Shown: positions 35,763-47,506 of the stretch, one piece after another
Numbering within the stretch: position 1 is the stretch's first letter
Layout: the number at the start of each line of letters is the position of its first letter
From: Theristus sp. LFF4_11
Lineage: Eukaryota; Nematoda; Chromadorea; Monhysterida; Xyalidae
Direction: 5' to 3'
DNA: 64,000 nt
Assembly: GCA_030248135.1 (NCBI GenBank)
Contig: JASANC010002750.1
Coordinates: 62,001-126,000, forward strand
Made by a program: the position numbers and the translations under genes
The notes under the pieces: generated by a model
Seen by the model: only the letters and a program-made list of their open reading frames with translations
The model's database searches: none
Told to the model about the DNA's origin: nothing

Positions 35763-37605
35763 ATGCCGGTCGACCGTTATTCTCACCAGTTGACCGTAAT
35801 CGCGGTCATCGTTCTAACTGTGAAAATCGGTCAATACGCGCACGCTTGCTTCGGCGGCGTCGGATTCACAGCGCCCACCGCGATACCCGGCCCGCCGGGC
35901 CCGCCGGGAATACAGGGCGTCACGGGACAGACGGGCGCCGCGGGCCCGCCGGGCACGAACGGCGTCCCGGGAACGTCGGGCAGCTCGGGAACGGCCGGTG
36001 CCGCTGGTGCACCGGGCGCTGCGGGTATTGTGACATAACTTTTGTGTTTTCGATCAAAATGTTCTGTCACACGTTTTTTCAGAATTAGTCTTCGGGATAA
36101 ATTATATTGTTCTCTTTAACTTACGTGATTTCTGAGTTGTCTGCCTATTTGGAAATTGATTCGATTTCAGGTGCCGCTGGTGCCGCGGGGACAGCCGGTG
36201 CTGCGGGCGCTAGTGGCGCCGCTGGTTTGCATATCAGTTTTTTCACTCGTTTTTTTTCATCTGATTTTCTTTAAATCGTTTCACATGTCCACAAAAATCA
36301 TTCCTTTTGTAATTTTTCATTCAAAGAAAGTTTCCCCATTTCCTTTTTTCGTTTTAAAGGAACTGCTGGAGTACCCGGAGCAGCCGGTGCTGCAGGTTCG
36401 TTGATTTTTTGTTCAATTTGTGTGTGACTTGTTCACAACATAACACACACAAAACAAACAAGGTATTAACCATGTGAGTTTGCTTCAGTATGTTGTTTTT
36501 AATCTGTTGGTATTGCTGAGTTCTGTGTGATTATAATCTCTTTTTTTGTCCCTTGTTTGTTTTTAGGTGCCGCCGGTGTTCCCGGGGCAGCGGGTACTGC
36601 TGGTGCTGCTGGTGCTGCTGGCGCTGCAGGTATAAAAATATAAAAAAACCGTTTTGATCAAAATTGTTACTTGCACCGGTAGTATTGTATATTTCGCTTT
36701 TTCCAACTGAAATGTCAATTCAAAATGGTTACTGAATAAAAAAAATAGGTTTAGAATTCCAACCTTAAACTTTTCTCAGGAGCTGCTGGTGTCGCCGGCG
36801 CCGCGGGCGCAGCCGGTACACCCGGTGCGGCGGGAGCGGCCGGAGCGGCAGGTGAGCTTCCTATTGTCTGCGCGGTCTGTATTGTGGTCTGCAGTGCGGT
36901 TTACACACCGCGGATTGTATTACGGTCTGCTATACGGGCTGTGTTATGGGTCTACTGTACAGAGTGCAATGCGGCCTCTATTAAGGACTGTATTAGGTTC
37001 GGACCGTTATTACGGTCTGCAATTTGATCTGCAATGCGGTCTGCATTACGGTCTGAAATGCGGTCTGTATTATGGTCTGCTATCCGGTGGGCAATACGGT
37101 CCGCATTCGGTCTGTATTACGGTCTACTGCCCGGTCTGCGGTCCGGTGTGCAGCAAAGTCTTATTGCGGTCTGCAGTACGGTCCGCATTCGGTCTGTATT
37201 ACGGTCTACTACCCGGTTTGCGATCCGGTGTGCAGCAAAGTCTTATTGCGGTCTGCAATACTGTCTGCATTCGGTCTGTATTACGGTCTACTATCCGGTC
37301 TGCAATCCAGTTTGCAATACGCTCTGAATCTGAATCTCCACAACAAAATCAGAATGTCACACTACTATTTCTCTTCCTGTTTTCAGGCGCGGCTGGGGCT
37401 GCTGGTGCCGCTGGAGCGGCTGGTCAGTTTATTCAGATTTTTTTGTTTGCAGTTTTCCGTTTTGGTTCGCTTGATTGTCATTTTACTGTTTTTGATGTTT
37501 TCAATTCTTTGATTGATACCGTTTCCTGTTTTCTTGAATTTGATTTTTTTAAATATTAACAACCTCATGTTTACAGGTGCTGCCGGAGCTGCTGGTAGAC
37601 GATGA
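35763..37605 (+). CDS. CLP5: secreted short collagen-like protein, 7 exons
   Basis: Exons are 35763-36024, 36171-36224, 36360-36395, 36567-36629, 36780-36851, 37387-37422 and 37577-37605 (TGA), giving 183 aa. All introns are phase 1 in Gly codons. The first in-frame ATG ([10 protein letters not shown]) gives a standard signal peptide ending YAHACF, then [13 protein letters not shown] and [10 protein letters not shown]. Exon 1 carries a mixed-triplet region with Pro, Thr and Asn, and later exons are mostly GAA. It ends GAAGRR. The last exon is only 29 nt. Intron 5 carries an 82-bp minisatellite. Confidence 0.88.
36870..37330. repeat. CGGTCTG minisatellite in CLP5 intron 5
   Basis: A degenerate short motif (CGGTCTGTATTA and variants) fills the intron. 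In its 3' half it becomes an 82-bp repeat: CATTCGGTCTGTATTACGGT recurs at 37104, 37186 and 37268, with GTGTGCAGCAAAGTCTTATT between. Confidence 0.88.
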
Positions 37606-39344
37606 GAAAAACAATTCATTTTGTCTGTTTTTTTTTTGTTTGCGTTCGGAAGAAACTATTTCTTGATCGCCAGCGTTGTGTTTTGCTACAGACTGGTGCA
37701 TTACTTGATTATGTGTTTTATTACTCGTTTGATTTGTTTTCTGTGATTTCTCGCTGTTCACGTTTTTTTGTTATAGTGATGCGGTTAGTTCGTTAAAAAA
37801 AAATTTGTTTATAGACACATGAGCATAAATAAAAAAAAATTGATGCTCGTTACAAAAAATGGGTGGTCTGAATGCGTTTGCACACGGCACACGCACATGA
37901 AAATGTTTCACGGAATTCAAAATTAGGTTACGGTAGGGTAGACCCCTCGCTGTGTGCTGACGTTTTACGGGTTTGGTTCGGTGTGGGGGTTTTCCTCAGG
38001 ACGTGAAACTTTTGTGCCTCCGGTCTTCCTGGAACGATGCTAGCACAATTCACACCAAAAAAAAGATCCCACCACCGGCAAAAATTTTAAACTTTTCACC
38101 CTGAGATATTGTCCAGTAAATTTGAAAGTGTTTGATTGTATCTCGAAAAAAACTAGATTGGCGAGTCATTTCAATGCCAAAAGTCAGGATTTGCTGAAAT
38201 GAAAACTAGTTCTAGGTTCTTCTGGCGTTAAAAATCTAACTAAAGCAATGGAACTGAGTATCTTGTGCCCATACACTGCAGTTTTTGCTTTTCTCTTGGC
38301 TATAGGCTGTCACCTGATTGGTTTGGTGATCACGTGATGCATGCCTTCTGTGCAGGCGTTTCTGTGGAGGTGGAGTCTGCCATACACAGAAAGTATGCAC
38401 CACGTGGTGATCACCAACCAATCAGCTGATAGCCTATAATTTAGCATTCGAAGGTACTCGCTCCATATCTCGCTGTTAATTCCGTATCACGACGCCATAT
38501 AAATCAAAATTTAAATTTGTATCATTAGTAAAAACCGGACTCACAGTGTTGGACAGATATTTATCCGCCTATCATTTCATGTTATCATGTAACATGTTTT
38601 CACTGTGTGTCACGTTTATCAGTGCGACAAATGAAGATGACACACTAGAATCGCGGAAAAACCGGTCTTTGAACATTCAAATCAAACTATTATCCAGACA
38701 AACGCGCATGCGATTTGCGCTTTTCGCGCACGCACGTTTTTTCTTGTGATTTGTTTTTGATTGGATGAGACTGTTCGTAACCGGTCACGTCCGGTGATAA
38801 GGAAACGCACTTTTTTGGCGCTGTATGCACGGGATCATCAATGAACGGAAGATATCTAATATCTGTCAAAAGGGATAGTATTATTCTAGATAAAAAATCT
38901 TTTATCGTTTTACTGGAGTAAGGAAGTTTAGGGTAATTAGCACTTTAGGGGACGTGTTTTTAGGGGACGCTTTTGCCGCTGACGCTACATTATGTCATAA
39001 CGCAATAATGCTAACTTGCTATTGTCGTTTCGTTTGGTTCTGCGACTCCATTGCGTTCGCAGACGTGATAAGAAAATTAGTTTCATGCTTGATGCGGTAA
39101 ATCAAAACGGTCCTAGTGACTTAGCCGTATCTTAGGGACCCGGGTCGACTCATCAATTTTGAATTCCCGCGTCAAGAATGAAACTGCTTTCTTATCTTAA
39201 GCGCGCATTGGGTCGCAGAATCAAAAGAAATGATGATAAATATTGACCTTCTGATTAGGACCACCAAACTAAACTTCAAACTGACTACTGTATGCACACA
39301 GGCTGAAAATTTCCCGGCATTGGCGTTTTTAATTCACACGGAAT
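37606..39344. other. CLP5-CLP6 intergenic region
   Basis: Contains one half of a dispersed inverted repeat pair (37885-38035; partner 48570-48720). It also has a segment near 38290-38450 that resembles the DNA at 10165-10260 (ACCAACCAATCAGC and GCCTATAATTTAG), and an imperfect foldback around 38980-39230. No gene supported. Confidence 0.5.
37885..38035 (+). repeat. dispersed repeat R2, copy 1
   Basis: Contains TTCACGGAATTCAAAATTAG, GGTTTGGTTCGGTGTGGGGG and GGACGTGAAACTTTTGTGCC. The inverse complement of the whole segment occurs at 48570-48720, about 10 kb away. Confidence 0.8.
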
Positions 39345-40904
39345 ATGGCAGCAGTTCTGGCGAAACGGCTGACTGAACTGACCGTTTGTCTGGCTGTAAT
39401 CGTGGCCAGTTTCTACATCAGCGATCTCGAGGCGTGCTTTAGCGGGTTGGGCTTTGGGACGACCGTAACGGGCCCGCCCGGCCCGCCAGGCCCGCCGGGA
39501 CTTGCGGCCGTACCCGGTGCGCCCGGAGCAACCGGGCCGACCGGGCCGCCCGGGCAGCCGGGAGTCGCCGGTAATCCGGGAACGCCCGGCGGCTCCGGTC
39601 AAGCCGGACCGGCTGGTGCGGCTGGTAAGTTTTTTTCTTGTTGGAAATTTTAATTTCAAAGTTTTGGAAAGTTTATTGTAAAGTTTGAGGTGCTGAGTTT
39701 TTTTTAGCGTAATCAGCTTAAAAAGTGTCCGAAAAGGTGTCCGGTGTCCTGTGGATCTTCAAAAATAAAGGTGGAACACCAGGAGGACACTTTTAGGCGC
39801 GCCTTGGGCCACTTTTATTTTGGGACACCGGGGCGGACAGGAACCCGAACACCTGTTCGGACGTTTTTTGCGTGATTTTTCACAGAAGAAAAAGGGAAAC
39901 TTTGAAAGATTCTTCAAAACCATTTTCCAGGATCACCGGGTCCATCGGGTGCCTCCGGCGCACCCGGAGCTTCTGGCGCAGCGGGTATGTGAAGTTGATT
40001 TTTTGTTACATTTTTTTCCAAAATCTGAACAAGCGTGTTGCTTTTCCATTGGTAAATTGAGATTCGTCCACTTTAATTCCACGCATTTGCGTTTTTTTCA
40101 ATTTAGGAGCCGCCGGGGTCGCCGGAGCGGCTGGAGCCGCTGGCTCTGCTGGTGCTGCAGGTCTGACTGGTTTTTTTCTCTTGTTGCGAACCGTGATTTC
40201 ATTTCAGATAACTCAGAGAATTATAGGTTTTTATCCAATTATTGAGTTGTGAAGACAATAGAAGTTGAATTTATTTTTGGGAAATGTGGAATTTGGAGTT
40301 TTGGAATGTCGTTCGTGTTTTTTTCAGGTGTCGCTGGCGCTTCCGGTGCCTCGGGAGCGGCCGGTTCTTCTGGTGCTTCTGGTGCTGCAGGTTTGAGGAT
40401 TTTTTATCATTTTGTTTTGTCGTCTTTCTCGTGTTTTTTTTCAATTCACCATAAACACAATTGTTTTTTAGGTGCATCTGGTGGTTCAGGCGCACCGGGC
40501 GCTGCAGGTGCAGTTCTGTTGTTCTTGTCGGAGTTTGCTTGTTTTTTGTTTGTTCTTGGGGAAAAAACTTTACTACAGAGTTGGTAAAAAAAATTTCAGG
40601 TGCCTCCGGTGCGGCGGGCGCGTCCGGAGCCGCGGGTACGTCACCCAAGAAACAGTGAACAGATTGAAACGCGCGGGAAAAAAAACTGTTTTTACCAATG
40701 ATTTATGCAAGAGTGAAAGCAAATAGAATATTTTTTGAAAATCAAGTCTCAATTTTTTGAAGTCAAAATTGTTTGTTTTTTGTCTGTTTTTTAGGTGCTG
40801 CTGGTGCAGCGGGTGCCGCGGGCACACCCGGAGCAGCTGGTGCTGCTGGTGCTGCGGGGGCTGCTGGTGCTGCCGGGGCTCCTGGTGCGGCCGGACGACG
40901 ATAA
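39345..40904 (+). CDS. CLP6: secreted short collagen-like protein, 7 exons
   Basis: Exons are 39345-39624, 39931-39984, 40107-40160, 40328-40390, 40472-40507, 40600-40635 and 40795-40904 (TAA), giving 210 aa. All introns are phase 1 in Gly codons. The signal segment ends ISDLEACF, with the linker [11 protein letters not shown] and [13 protein letters not shown]. It is richer in Ser triplets (GAS, GSS, GGS) than its neighbours. The last exon is a long GAA block with one GTP and one GAP, ending AAGRR. An M1 MITE lies in intron 1. GAAATAAAAAC near 41114 is a likely polyadenylation signal. Confidence 0.88.
39726..39868. mobile_element. MITE/foldback family M1, copy 3, CLP6 intron 1
   Basis: GTGTCCGAAAAGGTGTCCGG at one end, GAACACCTGTTCGGAC at the other. 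The centre has AAATAAAGGTGGAACACC and GGGCCACTTTTATTTTGGGA. Inverted ends match the other copies. Confidence 0.82.
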
Positions 40905-42063
40905 GAAGCTTGCGAAACAGTCTCTGTTGTTGTTTTTTTTATTTGTCATCGATTCCAATTGTCAAACTTCCCTTATGTTTTACTCACAGTTGTGGAAGAT
41001 CTTAGTTTCCATGTGTATGGGTTTTGGTGGAGGTATGTATCTGGTGTACACTGCACTGAACGAGCTGGATAGCAGTTATCACAAGCAAACGTTTTCTAAT
41101 TTTCTTAAATTGCCGAAATAAAAACCCAATAGATTTCTTTTTGTTTCTTTCAGAAAATTTCATTGTTCACCGGGTACATTTTATGTTTGCCGCTTCATCT
41201 TATATCTTCGCTAAGTTTTTTCTGCTGGTTTCATTTGTCATGTGATTGTTGCGCGGTAGTTGTGCTTATTCTTTTTGCATTTGTGGTAACCATGTTTTAG
41301 ACTCATCGGAGCATATAGCTAGCTAGTCTGCAGTATTTTTGTAGATGTATGTTGTTATGTGGTGTTATCAACACAAGTACTTCATTAAAAAAAATTTGAA
41401 TCAAAAAATAAGTCTGAATGTGCAGAATTAAAACTGACAACTGAATAAAATCACACATGCAATTAGCGTGACACATGGGGATATGATAAAAAAGTATCTT
41501 CTTGATTGACACGAGACAAAAAGAAAACCGGTTGTATGAGAAAACATGATACAGTGATAATAGCGATTTACATACCAGTTCAGTGAAAGACGGGCAAAGA
41601 AAATAAAGTGCTCCACAACACGCATCTTTTTTGACAATTCACCAATTTACTAATTCTGTTGACCTTACACAAACTTTACACACGTACAAAATGTCCACGC
41701 AGGACCTGTTTTTATTCCTAGTCACGTGCGTGTGACATATCGTTGACAGTTCTGACCAATCAGCGAGAGCATGATAATTCCAGAATAAAGAAATGAACTT
41801 AATTCTGGTCTTTTTTGGGTGCAAAATTAAAAAACAGTGTCCGGAACAGGTGTCCAGCCAGTGTCCTGTCCGCCTGGGTGTCCCGCGCGACGTCCCATCG
41901 GAAGTAAAAGTGGCCCAAAAACGCCTAGTGTGCGTTTGCCACTTTTATTTCGGGGTCACCCTTCCGGGAAACACCCGGTCACATGTTCGGACCCCTTTTA
42001 TTATTGTGGTGATAACAAAATCAAGAATCACCAAACCAAATTTAGGTGTTTAGAAGCAAAAAA
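40905..42063. other. CLP6-CLP7 intergenic region
   Basis: Ends with M1 MITE copy 4 only about 70 bp upstream of the CLP7 start codon. No gene seen in the rest. Confidence 0.5.
41836..41993. mobile_element. MITE/foldback family M1, copy 4, directly upstream of CLP7
   Basis: Runs from GTGTCCGGAACAGGTGTCC to ACCCGGTCACATGTTCGGAC, with the core AAAAGTGGCCCAAAAACGCC and GCCACTTTTATTTCGG. It lies in the presumed CLP7 promoter or 5' leader. Confidence 0.8.
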
Positions 42064-43419
42064 ATGCGCCCGCGGTACTCCACTACTGCCCTGAAATACC
42101 TCGGCGCCACACAGCTAGGCGTCGCAATTGGTCTCGTTTTGGCTGCACTGTACATTCACGAGCTGGAGGCCTGTTTCGGCGGGATCGGCTTCGGCAGCGT
42201 GTCCGGCCCGCCCGGCCCGCCCGGCCCGCCCGGCACCGGAATCCAGGGTGCGCCGGGCGTCGCGGGACCGCCGGGTCCGGCCGGTCTGAACGGTGCTCCC
42301 GGCGCGCAGGGCACCGCTGGGGCTGCGGGAGCGGCCGGCACATCCGGTCGGTGTGGTTTTTTGCGTTGAAATCGAGCTTTTTTTATGCTTTGATAGTTTG
42401 TTTTTCCATGTTTTTGAATTGAATTTGTCAACATTTGACTTTTAAAAGTTTGATCTGATCAACCCCTTACCTGGTCTTTTTGTTTAATTTTCAGGTCCCG
42501 CTGGCGCTGGCGGTGCGCCGGGTGCGGCGGGCGCAGCGGGCACGGCGGGTGCGGCGGGCGCGGCAGGTAAGAATGCACGCACAAGAGAGACGGGCCGGAT
42601 TGTTTCTGTTTTTTTTTGTAAAAGTGCGACGGTACAAGGTACAAGCATGCAACCACGCAAAAACGCTGCAATTGACTAAATTGAACAACCGATACGAAAA
42701 AAATCAAAAATTAAAAAAAAAGTTTTTTACATAGGCGTCCCGGGAGCAGCGGGCGCGGCTGGAGCGGCGGGCGTAGCCGGTGTCGCTGGTGCTTCGGGTG
42801 AGTCGGATTTTATAGCAATCGTCTTGAGAAGTCACCATTTTCCAGTCATAAACACCGGAAAGTTTCGCTATTCCGACAATGGTCACAACTTCAGGTGCCT
42901 CTGGTGCTGCTGGTGCAGCTGGTGCAGCGGGAACAGCTGGTGCTTCCGGTATAGTTCTGGTTTTTCGGACATTTTTCCAAAAACACACACAGAACTTCTC
43001 GAGTTTTTATCATAATAGCAAACCGAAATGAAAAAAAACGTGTTTCAGGAGCGCCCGGTACTGCCGGCGCGGCGGGCGCAGCTGGTAAGGCGAAACTTTT
43101 TTTTAAATTTTTTTGTGTGTAAACCATAACAAAATGTTGAATTTCAGGTGCCGCCGGAGCAGCGGGTGCCGCGGGCGCTGCGGGTATTCGAAATGAGCTT
43201 CTTTGTTTCAGAGTGTCCCGTGTCGATTGTTGTCTTGTTTTTCAGATATAATGTCGTCGCTCGAATCTACTCTACTTGAATTAATCACAAAAAAAACTGA
43301 AAACGTTCAAACTGCTGTTCTATTCAGGAGCGGCCGGTGCTGCTGGTGCCCCTGGCCCCACCGGGCCCGCGGGACCAACGGGGCCAGCCGGTCCGACGGG
43401 ACCGACGGGGCGGAGGTGA
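42064..43419 (+). CDS. CLP7: secreted short collagen-like protein, 7 exons
   Basis: Exons are 42064-42346, 42495-42566, 42735-42797, 42895-42948, 43049-43084, 43148-43183 and 43328-43419 (TGA), giving 211 aa. All introns are phase 1 in Gly codons. The signal ends YIHELEACF, very like CLP6, with the linker GGIGFGSVSG and [12 protein letters not shown]. The middle is GAA-dominated. The last exon switches to GPT and GPA triplets (GPTGPAGPTGPAGPTG) and ends TGRR. CLP6 and CLP7 look like a second tandem pair by signal, linker and exon number, though exon sizes differ. ACAAATAAATAC near 43849 may be the polyadenylation site. Confidence 0.88.
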
Positions 43420-44328
43420 TGAGATTGTGTCGCTTTGCTTTGTGATTTGCTTTGTCATTCTTGCGTTTTAGATTTATATGACGGGTTTTTGTAGTTTTTG
43501 TTGGTGGTTTGTTGTTGTACTCTTGGCTAGATGAACAGATGATATAGTTTTTGATGTGTATTTTTTAATAATTTTCAATAGTTTTTTGATATTTGTGTAT
43601 CATGGTGAAATAACAAATTGAATAACACAAATATCTCAAGCATTTGACGGTGTGGTGAAGCGGAAGAACAAGTGCATCGCAGTTGCGTCAGCTACATTTT
43701 TGAAGAAGAAAAAGCTTTGATGATTTGCAAAACAACCCACAAGGATATGCTTTCTCATGTACGTAAAAAATGAGCGAGAGTGGGGAAATTTTTTTAATTT
43801 TTCGTGTATTTGCTTCTGTAAAACAGCAGGTTTCTAAACTCTAAAACAAATAAATACAGTGATTTTAAACTGCCTCGCGACTGATCGAACCGGACTGCTT
43901 TGCGGTGCCGCGTCTCTTGCGAGGCGTCAGTCTGTATGCTTGCTGCTGTTTTTTCCTGCTACTTTCGTTTTCAACTCTTCAGTGTAACACACATACAATG
44001 TAGATGCACGCATTTGCTCTACTGTGTTTGTTTTTTTGTTGAACAGAGAAAGTTCCATAGATGTGTACATCCATGTATTTCAAAAAATAATCACGGAAAA
44101 AAGACTATTTATGTCTAACACAATGCACTTGCAAAGGCGAAAAAGTGTCTAAGACCAGCACCAAACTACCCATATCACTCGGATCAAACAAAAACAGCAA
44201 AGAAAACCAAACATATTCTTCCGAAAATAAATGGCTTTCACTGGCTCTGTGGGTAAAATACAGAAAAACGTTTCATCACACGAAATTGTTTCCAAGAACC
44301 GTTCTTTTTGTTTCGTTGCTTTTTATTT
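43420..44328. other. convergent CLP7/CLP8 intergenic region
   Basis: The strand of the cluster switches here: CLP7 ends on the plus strand and CLP8 ends on the minus strand. No gene or clear repeat seen. Confidence 0.5.
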
Positions 44329-45129
44329 CTACCGTTTTCCACCTGCGCCCGCTGCGCCCGCTGCTCCCGCCGCTCCGGCCGCCCCGTTTGCCCCGGCTGT
44401 TCCAGCCGGTCCCGCGGGCCCGGGAGCCCCCGCTGGGCCGGGCGCGCCCGGGGCACCTGGAATATTTTGCAAAGATATAAAAAAAAACAAATGATTTTGA
44501 CAAGAATGTCTTTTGATTTCATGACCTGTAAATAAAGTCCAATTGAAATGTTATTCTCGTGCGAGGATAAGGTATATCAAGAAGCACCGTGGTGAAACGG
44601 ACCGGAGCGGGCTTCGTAAAAAGATTCTCTAAGGAACCGTTCTAAGGAACTCCAGGAGCGACTTCGAGGGGCCGAGAAACTTAATGCTTTTAAAAGAAGC
44701 TTAATGCTTCTTCAAGTTCCTTAATGCACCATACCCTCGCACGCGTCTTGCTCGCAACTAACCGCCCGGTCCAACCGGTCCATTCGGTCCGGCCGGACCC
44801 GCCGGGCCCGCAACACCCGGATTTGCGTTCGGTCCGTTCGGCCCGTTCGGCCCGTTCGGTGCGATGCCGGCCGGGCCGGGCGGGCCGGGCACTCCGGTGT
44901 TACCGGCCGCTCCCGTCGGTCCGGGTACGCCCGGAGGTCCCGCCGGCGCGCTCAGTGCGGTCAAACCAGTGCCCGTCGTGAAACAGGCGTCAGTGGTGGC
45001 GAAGAATACTGCCGCAAGAATGACCGGGAGGGCAAGACCGATTGCGATGCGGAGAAACGCGGGTCGAAATGAGGTCTCTGGCGGGTTGCCTGACCGCCCG
45101 CATTGACGGGCTGACACGGTTTTGGACAT
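44329..45129 (-). CDS. CLP8: secreted short collagen-like protein, 2 exons
   Basis: Exons are 45129-44763 and 44456-44329 (TAG), giving 164 aa; the intron is phase 1 in a Gly codon. The first in-frame ATG is at 45129. The N-terminus is longer than in its relatives: about 26 polar residues precede the hydrophobic segment, which ends FFATTDACF. The linker is TTGTGLTALSAPAG. The triplet domain is Pro-rich with a [16 protein letters not shown] run that breaks register once (ANP). It ends GAGGKR, a Lys-Arg version of the family's basic end. With CLP9 it forms a compact two-exon type. Confidence 0.85.
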
Positions 45130-46896
45130 TGTTGATTGATTTCTTGGTTGCGAGAACAACGTCGCGTACACAAAAATTTGTAACGTAAGTTGTACCCCGT
45201 TTGTGTCTCAACTGTCTCAACTAAAAATAGCAAAAAGAAAGGAATTTTAACAAGAATATTCTGGCTGGAAAAAAGTAAAATGCCTGCTGTTGCATAACGG
45301 GTCACAAATAAAGCTCACGATACAATAAGCTCACAATTCACAATGTAACGTACTCCACATAAAGTTACACAGCTGTAGCGCACGTGTGTGCCTGTGTGTT
45401 TGTTCGATTTTGACTACCGTAAGTCTTGCATATAAGGTCTCCTTATATAAATTTGAAAATCAAAAATTTCTGAAAAAGTGGAATTTTGTGTGACAGCCTT
45501 ATAAATGGGAGGAGGTATTATAAAGCGAGCATTAGGAATTCGGGGCTTTATAAACGGGGTAGGATTTCGACCAAGTCAAAATTTTGAATTTTTTGGTTTC
45601 CCGCCGTGTGACACTCCGCCCACTTTTGGGTGGGGGTCTCATAAGTGGGAGGAACCTTATATGCAAGACTTTACGGTATGTGCAACATTACAGCGCGTTT
45701 TATAACACAGATAAGTGCGCGCGGGTCTTCAGAAACGTGAAAGATAGGCGCATTATCATACATACACGTACATTTGGTACATGTTCTTCGGTCAGGAAAT
45801 TGTTGTGGCACTACTTTCACACAGATATTGATCACATCACGTTCTTAATGTCCTGGCCGCCACTGTTCATTTGACATTGACACATCCCTGTGCGCGCATC
45901 TTTTTCTGAGCGACGTGACCATGAAACCTGTTTATGTGTGTGAATTTTTTTTTAAATTTGTTGCACACGCGACTAAATTAACAATAAATCTAGTTTTCAC
46001 GGCCACGTGTCTTTTTTGACGCGCTACCGTATGATCTTCCCATGCCAGTAATCATGTGTCAAATCAAAGGTTTTGCTGATTGTGATTGATGTTCTTGTTC
46101 ATCGTTTTAAAAAAAGCAACTTTTTGACAAAAAATTTGAACTGCCGCGCAATATTCCATGAAACATTTTTTATCCCTCCATGCAAACGCATTGAATCTCG
46201 GATCCATCCAAAATAAAGGATAATACAAACGTGAAACTTGAATGGAACGCGTAATTCTCGTGTAACGTGAAATGAAACTGTGGAACACGATATGAACTTT
46301 TTGATGTGTGCTAAATAAGAGAGTTGCTGACTACCGACACTATTGTGGATGATAAAAAAATTGGGTAAATTTGTTTCGATTTGTTGATTATTGTCACCAC
46401 CTTTGGTGTGTGCGAAACTTAATTCTCTTATTGAGCGAACCCATATCGTTTTTATGTGATTTTATTAATTATTTCATTCATGGTCTTCAATATATTTTGT
46501 CAACACAACAATTTTTGCAGCAAACAAAACAATAAAGCTAAACGCATTCTATATTATCACATGAGCGGCAGAAACAACTACAGTAAGAAAAGTGTTGCAA
46601 TAATAAATGCAATTCACAAATTGCAAACGCACACTGCCAATGTTCCCCACCTTATTCACCCGGTCAATCTTTAGTGACCTGACAACTGACATTGTCGAAG
46701 CTGAACAAAAGTCAAGTAAGCTGAACAGTAAAAAATCTTAAAATGACCGAAAAAATGCACTAAAATTGTTGTAACGGAACGTCATACATACGTACAATCT
46801 GTCTATTTTATTGAAGACAGAAAATGTAATCATTCGATTCAAATATTGCACAACTCCCTCCAAAAATCTCTCGCAGTCCGCAAGAAGTACCGTAGT
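45130..46896. other. CLP8-CLP9 intergenic region
   Basis: Contains MITE M3 copy 2 (45415-45678). AATAAAATAG on the minus strand near 46808 suits the CLP9 3' end. Nothing else recognised. Confidence 0.5.
45415..45678. mobile_element. MITE family M3, copy 2
   Basis: Ends TACCGTAAGTCTTGCATATA and its inverse TATATGCAAGACTTTACGGT; same interior as 20070-20341 with a few deletions. Confidence 0.85.
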
Positions 46897-47506
46897 TTAC
46901 TTCTTTCCCCCGGGTGCTCCGGGATTTCCCGGAGTTCCCGGGGTACCCGGCGTACCCGGGGTACCTCCTGGTCCCGGTACGCCAGCTGCTCCTGGCGGTC
47001 CCACAGCGCCCGCGGTTCCGGCGGTTCCTAAGTTTTTTTCAACGATTATGTTCAAAAGTTAATTAAAACAAAAAAGATGGAAGATCAGGTAAAATAAAAT
47101 GAACAGCTCGTCTAAAAAAAACAGCGTGTATACCCGCCGCTCCGGGCGCCCCGTTTGCTCCGTTGTTTCCGTTGGTGCCCGGATTGCCGTTATTGCCCGC
47201 CGTGCCCGCGGTGCCCGCCGTACCGGCGACATTCGCACCCGGCGGTCCCGGAACGCCCGGATTACCGGCCGGGCCAACTGAGCCCGCGGTACCGGGCGGG
47301 CCGGGCGGGCCTACGATCGTCTGCGGCACCGCAATCAGTGAACTTGTGGCCGCATTCGTTGTTGCGGTCGTCAGCAGGCCCGTCGAGCCCGTCGTGAGAC
47401 AGGCGTTCAGAACGACGGCCGTGCATCCGATCAGAATTGCGGCCCACAGAAGTGCCCGCCGGTTTGAGATTTGCAGCCAATCCGACCCGCCGATCGGCTG
47501 CGTCAT
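46897..47506 (-). CDS. CLP9: secreted short collagen-like protein, 2 exons
   Basis: Exons are 47506-47134 and 47027-46897 (TAA), giving 167 aa; the intron is phase 1 in a Gly codon. The hydrophobic segment ends TAVVLNACL, so the usual Phe after Cys is Leu. The linker is long (about 30 residues, Thr/Ala-rich) before GPPGPPGTAG. Exon 2 has GAVGPPGAAGVPGPGGTPG followed by GTP repeats, and the end is APGGKK, the only Lys-Lys version. Otherwise the plan is that of the family. Confidence 0.86.

Noticed and set aside
36870..37330. CGGTCTG repeats considered as a CRISPR-like array
   Set aside because: Repeat and spacer lengths are irregular, the units are diverged tandem copies, and the setting is an animal intron.
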